A stretch of 35,622 nucleotides of DNA from assembly GCA_004376325.1 (NCBI GenBank), contig SOKC01000123.1, forward strand, positions 1-35,622, given 5' to 3'. This document shows, one piece after another, positions 18,660 through 27,024 of the stretch. The position numbers and the translations under genes are program-made. Positions within the stretch are counted from its first letter, which is position 1. Every line of letters starts with the position of its first letter. The stretch comes from Actinomycetota bacterium. GTDB taxonomy: Bacteria; Actinomycetota; Humimicrobiia; Humimicrobiales; Humimicrobiaceae. The notes beneath the pieces were generated by a model, which saw nothing but the letters and a program-made list of their open reading frames with translations, ran no database searches and was not told where the DNA came from.

Positions 18660-18797
18660 ATGAGGAAGTTTATTCTAAAAAATAAAATAAAAATATTAGC
18701 AACTTTTTCCTTTATAATTCCTTTTATTGTTTATCTACTAACCTTAATATTATGTTATATTGGTTTTCAATTAGCAACCTCAAAAAAATATATTTGA
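18660..18797 (+). pseudogene. 5' remnant of a DUF2723/GT-C gene (45 codons)
   Basis: MRKFILKNKIKILATFSFIIPFIVYLLTLILCYIGFQLATSKKYI*. Residues 4-29 align without gaps to the N-terminus of the 24675 (-) DUF2723 protein (FILKYSILILAFLSFLIPFIIYLLTL), 19/26 identical. tttatctactaacctta is identical at 18730-18746 (+) and 24580-24596 (-). Confidence 0.6.
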
Positions 18798-18870
18798 TTT
18801 AGATATTCTATGTGTGAGAAAATGATGGAGATAACCCTATAACCAAAAAATTTAGAAATTAACATTATAA

Positions 18871-21066
18871 ATGATTAATAAATTTGCTAAAACACTTCCA
18901 ATCATAATATTAATAATTATCATTATAATAGGGTTAGCATTAGTTATCATTTCATATTTACCTTTTGAATTAGTTAAAACAGAAATAGACATTTTTACTC
19001 AAGATGGAACTTCTGATTTTTTTACAGCAGGACTCTTATTAAAATCAAGATTTGTTGGAATTGCAATAATCATTATATGTTGGATATTTAGCACTGTTAT
19101 AAAAGAGAGCCAACAATTATTTTCTAGCACCATAAGTTCATGCCCTTCTTTCTTCAAAGAGATTGGACATAACTTTCGGAAAATAATAAAAAAAGAAAAT
19201 AAAACACACCTTTATACTTTTGTCATAATAATGACTGTAGCAATTGCAATAAGATTGTATTTCTTATTACAGCCAATACGTTATATTGAAGCTTCTACTT
19301 TTATATATTATGCCCAAAAGCCTTTATTCATTGGACTTTCAGACTATTCCTATCCTAATAATCACCTTTTCCACACTTTTTTGGTTCATATTGCTTATCT
19401 TTTTTTTGGCAGCTCATTATGGGCAGTGCGTTTACCTGCACTAATTTTTGGAATACTTATAATCCCAATGACCTATATAGTTGCACGTATGTTTTATAAT
19501 AAATACGTAGCACTTCTCTCAACTGGTATCGTAGCTTCATCATCGATACTAATTGAATATTCATCTAATGCTACTGGCTATACTACAATAATTTTCTTTT
19601 CCATAGCAATTACTGCTCTTGCAAAATATCTAATAAACAATAAAAATTCATTTGCATGGTTGCTTTTTGCTATATTGTCTATACTTGGATTTTATACAAA
19701 ACCAATTATGCTATATTCATTTGGAATTGTTATTATTTGGCTTCTAGCATCAATTATATTTAGAGACACAAAATTGACTCATATCTACCTATTTAAAAAT
19801 TTGATTATTTCCTTAATTATCACATTCATTTCAACATTTATATTATATTTACCTGTTCTATTAGGGTCTCTCATAAAGCAAACTACTATTAACAAAAATA
19901 TAAAGTTATCATGGTCAGATTTTATTACAGTATTTCCATCATCAATGCATCAGATTTGGAGTCAATGGAATAGAGATATTCCAATTGTAATAAGTATACT
20001 TCTTATAATAGGTTTTTTTACCTCATTAATTTTTCATAAAAAAATTACAAACTATAAAATTCCAATCATTCTGGCAGCATTTACCTGGCTTACCTTCTTA
20101 CTTTTAATACAAAGAGCTATACTTCCTGAACATGGATGGCTATTTTTATTACCTCTTTTTATAGTGGTATCATCTGCAGGAATAATCTTCCTACTGGGGT
20201 TAGTTTTTTCTAAGATGAGAAATTACAAGTCTTTAGTATTCTCTATTATCGCTCTCATTTTATCAATAGGTCTTGGTTTCACAGTTTTTTTCTCCCAATC
20301 AATCTTTTATTCTAATGAAAAAGAAACACTTAGAGATGCAGAAGAAATTACCATCATGCTAAAATATCATCTTAAATCTGGTGATAGAATTGTGGCCAGT
20401 CCTCCCTCTGACTTACCATTAGTGTATTATTTTAATAAACACAATATTTCAACTGATTACTTATTATATACTGATTTCTATTCAAGCACTCGCGTATTTA
20501 TAATAGAGAATAAGTCAATTAAACAAACAATAAATGATGTCTTAAAATATCATAATTTATCACTTACAGGCTTTAGTAAGCCAGAGCTATTCAGTGAATT
20601 TGCATCTGCTTATATTTACAAAACAAATAACTTAAAATTTGAAAGTAAACTCATCCTTGATTTTAGAGAATATAGTAATGGTGAATTTCAAAATTCAAAA
20701 TTATCTTCGGACAAAAAAGAAATAATAATTGAAGAGGGTGAAAATAAACTTAAAATATGCAAAATACCGATTACAATCAATAGTGGTACTGATTATCTTA
20801 TTAGTTTTAAAATAAAGAAAACTGAAAATTTAGACAATGTTATATATTTTGACCTTTTTGGTGAATATTACGATAGGCCTGAGCAGGAATTTAATTTAAA
20901 ACCTGAGAAAATTAGTGAAGATTATACACAAATAGTTGAAGTTTTAAATTCTAATAAAGTCCCCCCTAATATTGATATTTATTTTAGAATATTTACTTAT
21001 TCTACTGGAGAAGCGATAATCAAAGATCTAGAAATCTATGATATTACAACCTGTACACAACCATAA
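18871..21066 (+). CDS. GT-C glycosyltransferase (ArnT/PMT_2-like) with C-terminal beta-sandwich (CBM-like) domain
   Basis: 'IRYIEASTFIYYAQKPLF...SYPNNHLFHTFLVHIAYLFFGSSLWAVRLPALIFGILIIPMTYIVARMFYNKYVALLST' is the PMT_2 pattern; soluble C-terminus 'SKLILDFREYSNGEFQNSK...NYDRPEQEFNL'-like beta-rich tail. Confidence 0.8.
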   Translation: MINKFAKTLPIIILIIIIIIGLALVIISYLPFELVKTEIDIFTQDGTSDFFTAGLLLKSRFVGIAIIIICWIFSTVIKESQQLFSSTISSCPSFFKEIGHNFRKIIKKENKTHLYTFVIIMTVAIAIRLYFLLQPIRYIEASTFIYYAQKPLFIGLSDYSYPNNHLFHTFLVHIAYLFFGSSLWAVRLPALIFGILIIPMTYIVARMFYNKYVALLSTGIVASSSILIEYSSNATGYTTIIFFSIAITALAKYLINNKNSFAWLLFAILSILGFYTKPIMLYSFGIVIIWLLASIIFRDTKLTHIYLFKNLIISLIITFISTFILYLPVLLGSLIKQTTINKNIKLSWSDFITVFPSSMHQIWSQWNRDIPIVISILLIIGFFTSLIFHKKITNYKIPIILAAFTWLTFLLLIQRAILPEHGWLFLLPLFIVVSSAGIIFLLGLVFSKMRNYKSLVFSIIALILSIGLGFTVFFSQSIFYSNEKETLRDAEEITIMLKYHLKSGDRIVASPPSDLPLVYYFNKHNISTDYLLYTDFYSSTRVFIIENKSIKQTINDVLKYHNLSLTGFSKPELFSEFASAYIYKTNNLKFESKLILDFREYSNGEFQNSKLSSDKKEIIIEEGENKLKICKIPITINSGTDYLISFKIKKTENLDNVIYFDLFGEYYDRPEQEFNLKPEKISEDYTQIVEVLNSNKVPPNIDIYFRIFTYSTGEAIIKDLEIYDITTCTQP

Positions 21067-22624
21067 TTTTTGTTCCACCAATTTTTATTGAAAAATATTC
21101 ATCTTCATATGGATATTCATCTTTGTGCCACCTGTAATTACTTATAAAATATTTTGCCTCATCTAAACTATCCCTTTTCACATAAACCAATCTTTTTCTA
21201 TCATCAGAAGGTAAAATAAGAGAATTGTACCATCCACAAGCATTGGCAACATAAATTTTTATAACCTTGTCTTTATCATTTTTTAAAATATATTCTAAAG
21301 CCTGCCTGTATGATAATCCCCAATAGTCTAATTCAAAGCTATTTTTTACCTCCTTCATATTCTTACCAGCTAATATATTAAAATATACATTCTGATGGGG
21401 ATGATACCTTATCATAAATTGAGCTGTATGAATTAAGCTAGATGCTATAATAAGAATAAAAATTATATTTATAACCCTATAACTTAACCCTTTAAATTTT
21501 ATCTTAATAGATTTAGATAAATATATCAGACCTTCCAAAGAAAGTATTACAATAGGAGGGTAGATAAAAAGCATATGTCGCCATGCATCATGTACCACCG
21601 ACTTTAATATAATTATAGATGCCAGTGGCAAAAAGAACCATAGTATAAATATAAGATCATCTCTCCTATTAATATAACACTGTTTCGGATTTTTAAACAA
21701 TAGCTTTATTACAGAAAAGCACCCAATAAGAAATAAAGCAGTATATAATAACGGAGTGGTGACAAGTATCCATATGGGAATATAGTGCCAGGGTACTCTT
21801 AAACTACTTATATAATCTCCTAAGTATAGCATAGATCCAATCCATGGATAACGACTCATCTCTTTAAAGGCTTCTATAAAATGATAAACTGGATTCTCCC
21901 ATAAAGTAGGCCAGAAAAGTATAGTAAAAGAAATCAGCAAAGCCATATATAACAGGAAACTTCCAATAATCTTCTTATTTTTTATCTTAATTGGCTTAAT
22001 TATTAATAAATCAGCAAAAAGAAAAATAACGGTAAACAAAGGAACAATAATTCCTAAAATTCGTATATCAATAAGTAAGGCACAGATTAATGCATGAATA
22101 GCTGCTCTGGGTAAGGTTTTTCTATTTAAATAACTAACCAATGTGTATATACTTATTATAAACATGGACAAAAAAGGAAGATCTTTTGGGTTATAAAATG
22201 AATGAGCAAATATTCGAGGGCTTAAAATCAAAAACAAACTACCTAAAAGACCAATTTTCCAACTGTTAAACCTATATTTACATAATCTATAGAAAAAAAA
22301 TACACTTGTATAAAACAATAGAAAAGTAACTAAATGTCTCATTAAATATATATATCTTGAATCTGTCAGATGTAAAATTTTTTCTATCACAGTCAATAAC
22401 ATTGTAAAAAATGGTCCATGATATTTATTCTTAATATTGAGTAACTCTTGATCTCCTTCCATAACATATCTTATTACTGTCACTCCATAGTCTCTTTGAG
22501 CCTGATCATCCCACGTCATGCCAAAATCTTTAAAGATAAATATACCAATAAGCAGAAAAACCATAAAAAATAAGCATACTAGAATTTTATATTTTTCTTC
22601 AATTAAAATCTTAATTTTAACCAT
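21044..22624 (-). CDS. GT-C glycosyltransferase (ArnT/PMT-like)
   Basis: 'KDFGMTWDDQAQRDYGVTVIRYV' (acidic TM1 loop), 'LSPRIFAHSFYNPKDLPFLSMFIISIYTLVSYLNRKTLPRAAIHALICALLIDIRILG'; ~10 TM; SD GAGAGG before ATG. Confidence 0.8.
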   Translation of the reverse strand: MVKIKILIEEKYKILVCLFFMVFLLIGIFIFKDFGMTWDDQAQRDYGVTVIRYVMEGDQELLNIKNKYHGPFFTMLLTVIEKILHLTDSRYIYLMRHLVTFLLFYTSVFFFYRLCKYRFNSWKIGLLGSLFLILSPRIFAHSFYNPKDLPFLSMFIISIYTLVSYLNRKTLPRAAIHALICALLIDIRILGIIVPLFTVIFLFADLLIIKPIKIKNKKIIGSFLLYMALLISFTILFWPTLWENPVYHFIEAFKEMSRYPWIGSMLYLGDYISSLRVPWHYIPIWILVTTPLLYTALFLIGCFSVIKLLFKNPKQCYINRRDDLIFILWFFLPLASIIILKSVVHDAWRHMLFIYPPIVILSLEGLIYLSKSIKIKFKGLSYRVINIIFILIIASSLIHTAQFMIRYHPHQNVYFNILAGKNMKEVKNSFELDYWGLSYRQALEYILKNDKDKVIKIYVANACGWYNSLILPSDDRKRLVYVKRDSLDEAKYFISNYRWHKDEYPYEDEYFSIKIGGTKIMVVYRL

Positions 22625-22785
22625 TCTAACCTCTCATAAATTTTTTACGGGTGAACTTCTACATAAAAATTTGCATGTATCTTTGGCTATCCTCACTATA
22701 GAATCGCTAAAATTTGCCTAATGGACAGGGACTTCTTTTACTCTAAGTAATATTTATATTTCACTTATCAACAAACTCTATTGTT

Positions 22786-24675
22786 CTATCCTTTTATTTC
22801 TATTTCAATATCATCAGAGTTAATATATACGTCATGTGCAGTAATCCTAAACTTCACTTGAGATTTCCCAGGCCTGGTTCCTCTCAATTTTAAAATTAAA
22901 TTAATTTCATCTTCTGCCTCTACCACATATGAACCGCTTACCCACATATACATGCCTCTACTTATGCCAGGATCCTGATTAATATATCCCTCAGGTTCAA
23001 CCTCTACAAGCTCAATATTATCAGGGAGTTCAAGCTCAAGTGAAGAAATCTTTACTCTTTTTTTATTTTTATTTTTTATTATATATTCGACAGTAAATTT
23101 TTCACCAAATTTTTTACTATATTCATCAATTACATATTCAATTTTAATACTTACCTTTGGACTTACTACTTTATATAGTTCCAAAAATTCTTTATACCTG
23201 GGCCAATAATACTGTTTACCTATGCGCTCTGTGTTAAATTGTAATTTAAGAAAATTTTTATTTCCAACAAAATATACAGGAACATCCTTCTCAAGACTTT
23301 CAACCATATCCCCAACTGAATATTTAGGGTTGTTATGATAAATAAACTCTATTTCCTTATCCCCATATTCATATTCGTTCACAAACATACCAACATTGCT
23401 TGAGAATGCAAGTACATACATAATCGAATTTTCTTCCATGTTATCAATAGCCTTGTCCCAGAATTTATAAACATCTCCAGGTTCAGAACGGTCAACTCTA
23501 TTATAATTAGCATATATTAGTGAAAAAGGTTGGAAGACAAAAAATAAAAATATAATTGATAACGAAAAATATTTTAAAATGTTATCTATTTTTAATATTT
23601 TCTTATTAGATAATAACTTTTCAAATACAAATTTAATTGAACCAACTATAAGTAAAAATCCAAATGAAATGTAAATAGACATAATTAGCATTATATTTAG
23701 TACATAATTAGGGACTGCCCAGCCTATGTATTGAGTTATTATAGCAAGGTTAAAGATTATTAATAAAAGTGAGGAAATAGCAAATTTTTTATTTTTCTTA
23801 ATTAAATAGACAAATCCTATGATTGATAAAATTATTAATAGAATGCCATAATTCTTATAAATAATCTCTAAATAGTCCTTAAAAACTTCAAAAGCTGTTG
23901 AAATAGGCCTATCCCCAAAACTGCCACCATGAATTTTTCCCGATGTTGTTCTTCCAGTAACATAGTAAATGAATGTCTTAAAACTAGTTACACTTCCATA
24001 TCCCTGAAGCGATCTTATTGGAAGATAAATATATGATAAAAGTGGTAAAATAAAACATAATAGACTGATTGGGATTACTTTAAGGTTTCTAAAAATTCTT
24101 GGGTTTATAATAATTATATATATAAGAAATGCTGGCATTATAAAAAACGCAATAGGATGATTTGTTAAACTTAAACCCAAACAAAAGAAAAAAAAGTATA
24201 GATGTTTTCTTTCTCTACTTCCATTATATAGCAGTGCTGAGAAAACCACCAAGGCTATAAAAAAACTATTTAACGTATCAAACTCCAACCTATTGGCTAC
24301 GCTCCAAAATGGATACACAAAAGCAAATGTAAAAGAACTTATTAAGCTTATTAACTCATTTTTTACAAGCTTATTTATTGATAAAAATAAAAATAAAATT
24401 GTAAGTGCCCCAAATATTGCTGAAAATAAATTAAGTCTATAAGCTAAATCACCAACTGGTAAATATGTGATTAGTTTGCCAAGTAGCGAAAAAGTTGGAT
24501 ACCCGGTTGGAACAAAGATTTGCATCTTGGGTATTTGAAGTGCATACCAGCTTGTATCCCCTCCAACCAATTTACGCTCTAAGGTTAGTAGATAAATAAT
24601 AAAGGGTATTAAAAATGACAAAAACGCTAATATTAATATACTATATTTTAAAATAAAATTTTTTAATTTTATCAC
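22786..24675 (-). CDS. DUF2723 (TMEM260-like) GT-C protein with C-terminal DUF11/CARDB-like beta domain
   Basis: 'LVGGDTSWYALQIPKMQIFVPTGYPTFSLLGKLITYLPVGDLAYRLNLFSAIFGALTI' is the DUF2723 N-terminal pattern; C-terminal ~110 aa 'VSIKIEYVIDEYSKKFGEKFTVEYIIKNKNKKRVKISSLELELPDNIELVEVEPEG' resembles DUF11. Confidence 0.82.
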   Translation of the reverse strand: MIKLKNFILKYSILILAFLSFLIPFIIYLLTLERKLVGGDTSWYALQIPKMQIFVPTGYPTFSLLGKLITYLPVGDLAYRLNLFSAIFGALTILFLFLSINKLVKNELISLISSFTFAFVYPFWSVANRLEFDTLNSFFIALVVFSALLYNGSRERKHLYFFFFCLGLSLTNHPIAFFIMPAFLIYIIIINPRIFRNLKVIPISLLCFILPLLSYIYLPIRSLQGYGSVTSFKTFIYYVTGRTTSGKIHGGSFGDRPISTAFEVFKDYLEIIYKNYGILLIILSIIGFVYLIKKNKKFAISSLLLIIFNLAIITQYIGWAVPNYVLNIMLIMSIYISFGFLLIVGSIKFVFEKLLSNKKILKIDNILKYFSLSIIFLFFVFQPFSLIYANYNRVDRSEPGDVYKFWDKAIDNMEENSIMYVLAFSSNVGMFVNEYEYGDKEIEFIYHNNPKYSVGDMVESLEKDVPVYFVGNKNFLKLQFNTERIGKQYYWPRYKEFLELYKVVSPKVSIKIEYVIDEYSKKFGEKFTVEYIIKNKNKKRVKISSLELELPDNIELVEVEPEGYINQDPGISRGMYMWVSGSYVVEAEDEINLILKLRGTRPGKSQVKFRITAHDVYINSDDIEIEIKG

Positions 24676-24743
24676 TACTTAAAAAGTAAAACTAATATAT
24701 TATGTCTGTTATACTTGATTTAGTCATTATATCACAAAGGTTT

Positions 24744-24778
24744 ATAGAACTACGTAAAATTTTTTACAATAGTTCTAT
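24744..24778. repeat. Imperfect palindrome / hairpin in divergent intergenic region
   Basis: ATAGAACTA (24744-24752) pairs with TAGTTCTAT (24770-24778), 9 bp; inner GTAAA (24754-24758)/TTTAC (24763-24767), 5 bp. Confidence 0.55.
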
Positions 24779-24844
24779 CTTACAAATAATATTAAAATAA
24801 GAATCATTACTAATTACATGCATATTATTTATAATATTTAGATA

Positions 24845-24873
24845 TTGAAATAGTGATAGACAGATAATATAAT
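24845..24873 (+). promoter_or_regulatory. Candidate sigma70-type promoter for the GT2-DUF2304-UPF0104 operon
   Basis: TTGAAA (24845-24850), 17-nt spacer, TATAAT (24868-24873); AAGGA SD precedes TTG start at 24927. Confidence 0.6.
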
Positions 24874-24926
24874 GTTTTTAATTTATACCAATAAGATAGC
24901 AAATTATATTAACAAGGATAATGTAA

Positions 24927-25613
24927 TTGGAAAATAAAGTTAATATATATGTAGTTGTACCAGCTTACAACGAAGAAAACACCATCTCTGATGTTATTAC
25001 AAATCTAAAAAATAACAATTACAAAAATATAATTGTTATAGATGATGGGTCTACAGATTCTACTTATAAAATTGCAAAAGAAAACAAAACTATTGTAATA
25101 AAGCATCCAATTAATTTAGGTGCAGGTGCAGCTGTAAAGACTGGGACTGATTATGCATTGTCAATAGGTGCAGATATTATAATTATTTTTGATGCAGATG
25201 GTCAACATATGGCAAAAGACATAAATAATTTAATAAAACCTATTATAAATAAAGAAGTAGATGTTACACTAGGCTCAAGATTTTTGGATAAAAAAAGCAA
25301 TGTTCCTCTACTAAAAAAAATAATCTTAAAAGGTGGTGTAGTATTGGTATTTCTAATGTATGGAATTTTGCTAACTGATGCACATAATGGTCTTAAAGCC
25401 TTGAGTAGAAAGGCAGCTGAAAGAATAATTATCAATGCAAGAGGTTGGGAATATTGTTCTGAAATAATAGAAGAAATAAAAATAAAAAAAATAAAATACA
25501 AAGAAATTCCTGTAACCATAAAATACTCATCATATTCAATTAAAAAAGGCCAAAAAATCTATAATAGCTTAAACATTTTTCTGAAAATGATAAAAAAATG
25601 GCTCATAGAATAA
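24927..25613 (+). CDS. GT2 polyprenyl-phosphate sugar (DPM/DPG-synthase-like) synthase
   Basis: 'VVPAYNEENTISDVI...IIVIDDGSTDSTYKIAKE...HPINLGAGAAVKTGTDYAL...IIIFDADGQHMAKDINNLI...VTLGSRFL'. TTG start. Confidence 0.9.
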   Translation: MENKVNIYVVVPAYNEENTISDVITNLKNNNYKNIIVIDDGSTDSTYKIAKENKTIVIKHPINLGAGAAVKTGTDYALSIGADIIIIFDADGQHMAKDINNLIKPIINKEVDVTLGSRFLDKKSNVPLLKKIILKGGVVLVFLMYGILLTDAHNGLKALSRKAAERIIINARGWEYCSEIIEEIKIKKIKYKEIPVTIKYSSYSIKKGQKIYNSLNIFLKMIKKWLIE

Positions 25614-25629
25614 AAATAGGAGGATAAAA

Positions 25630-25977
25630 ATGATAAAACCGATCCAAGTTATTGCTATTGTATTCGGCATTTTTGCTTTAATTAAAGTAATTCTGAAAAT
25701 GAAAAATAGAAAATTATCACTGAATGAGTTCATATTTTGGTGTTCTATATGGGTGGTTCTTATAGTTTTATCAATCTTTCCACAAATTAGTGGAAATATT
25801 GCAGATTTTTTTGGTTTCACCAGAGGAATTGATTTTTTCATTGTATCAAGTATCTTATTAATATTTTACCTAATATTTAGAATATATATTAAATTAGAAG
25901 AATTAGACGATAAGATTACAAAATTGGCAAGAAGTATCGCAATTAAAGAAATAGCCAATAATATAAATAAAACTTAA
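25630..25977 (+). CDS. DUF2304 membrane protein
   Basis: Three hydrophobic segments plus 'EFIFWCSIWVVLIVLSIFPQISGNIADFFGFTRGIDFFIVSSILLIFYLIFRIYIKLEELDDKITKLAR', a typical DUF2304 partner of GT2. Confidence 0.9.
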   Translation: MIKPIQVIAIVFGIFALIKVILKMKNRKLSLNEFIFWCSIWVVLIVLSIFPQISGNIADFFGFTRGIDFFIVSSILLIFYLIFRIYIKLEELDDKITKLARSIAIKEIANNINKT

Positions 25978-25989
25978 AAAGTAAAAAAA

Positions 25990-27024
25990 TTGCCAGCACT
26001 AACTAAGAATAAAAAACTTATAATCAGACTTTTAATAAGCATTACAATTACCGTTTTCTTCATTTATTTTATTGTCAAAAATTTAAATATAAATGATTTT
26101 AAAAACCTTATTAACAACATAAATATCTACTTTATATTAATTGCTTTAAGTATACACACAATATGTTACCTTGTAAGAAGTTTAAGAATTTTAGTTTTAC
26201 TTAAAATCAAATTTTCTGAATTTAATAATATTTTCTTTACAGTCTCAAGACATTATATTTTAAATAAAATCCTTCCTGTAAGAATAGGAGAATTATCTCT
26301 TGTATACTTTCTTAAAAATGAACAAGAAATATCTTATACTAAAGGTTTGGGAGCATTACTTTACTTAAGAATTTTAGATTTACTAGCTGTGCCCTTATTT
26401 TTTATTGTAGCTTTTTCAATCAACTTTTCATCCTTTTCTAACTCAAATAACATAATTATATTACTTATCTTCTTAATTCTCTTTATAATGCTATTTTTTG
26501 TTTTTATTTTCTTAGGTAAGATTTTAAACTTAATTTTAAAATTTCTAAAATTATTACCAAAAAAAATAAAGTGGCTTGAAAAAAATATTTATTTTAAATT
26601 TTTAGAAAAATATAAAAATTTAGCTGATGAAATCAACAAATTTATTAAACTCAAAACAAATATAAAAGTAATTATTCTAACAATATTAAATAGATTATTA
26701 AACTCCCTGGTAGCATACACTATCTTTTTTGGATTTGGAATAAGTATAGGATTTATTAATTTTATAATAGGCTCTACCCTATCCATACTAACCGAAGCAT
26801 TACCAGTTAGTGGAATTGGTAGTTTTGGCACTTTTGAAGCTGGTTGGACACTAGGATTTGTATTAATCGGTTATAACCAGAAGCTTTCATTATTAACAGG
26901 ATTTGGAGTAAACATAATATTTTTTATTTTTACCATATTCCTATTAATTATTAGCTTCTTCTTATCTAAATATAGGGAAATTATTACAAGAAAGTTTCTA
27001 AAATTGGTCAAAGGTAATAGTTGA
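25990..27024 (+). CDS. UPF0104 / LPG-synthase-TM family (flippase-like) membrane protein
   Basis: 'RHYILNKILPVRIGELSLVYFLKNEQEISYTKGLGALLYLRILDLLAVPLF', 'EALPVSGIGSFGTFEAGWTLGFVLIGY'; TTG start; 3' end overlaps the next ORF by TTGA. Confidence 0.87.
   Translation: MPALTKNKKLIIRLLISITITVFFIYFIVKNLNINDFKNLINNINIYFILIALSIHTICYLVRSLRILVLLKIKFSEFNNIFFTVSRHYILNKILPVRIGELSLVYFLKNEQEISYTKGLGALLYLRILDLLAVPLFFIVAFSINFSSFSNSNNIIILLIFLILFIMLFFVFIFLGKILNLILKFLKLLPKKIKWLEKNIYFKFLEKYKNLADEINKFIKLKTNIKVIILTILNRLLNSLVAYTIFFGFGISIGFINFIIGSTLSILTEALPVSGIGSFGTFEAGWTLGFVLIGYNQKLSLLTGFGVNIIFFIFTIFLLIISFFLSKYREIITRKFLKLVKGNS

Noticed and set aside
25202-25519. 105-aa minus-strand ORF inside the GT2 gene
   Set aside because: Antisense shadow of a clear GT2 coding frame; hydrophobic low-complexity translation with no recognisable motif.
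25569-25841. 90-aa minus-strand ORF (also 26589-26831)
   Set aside because: Antisense to DUF2304 and UPF0104 genes; no motif.
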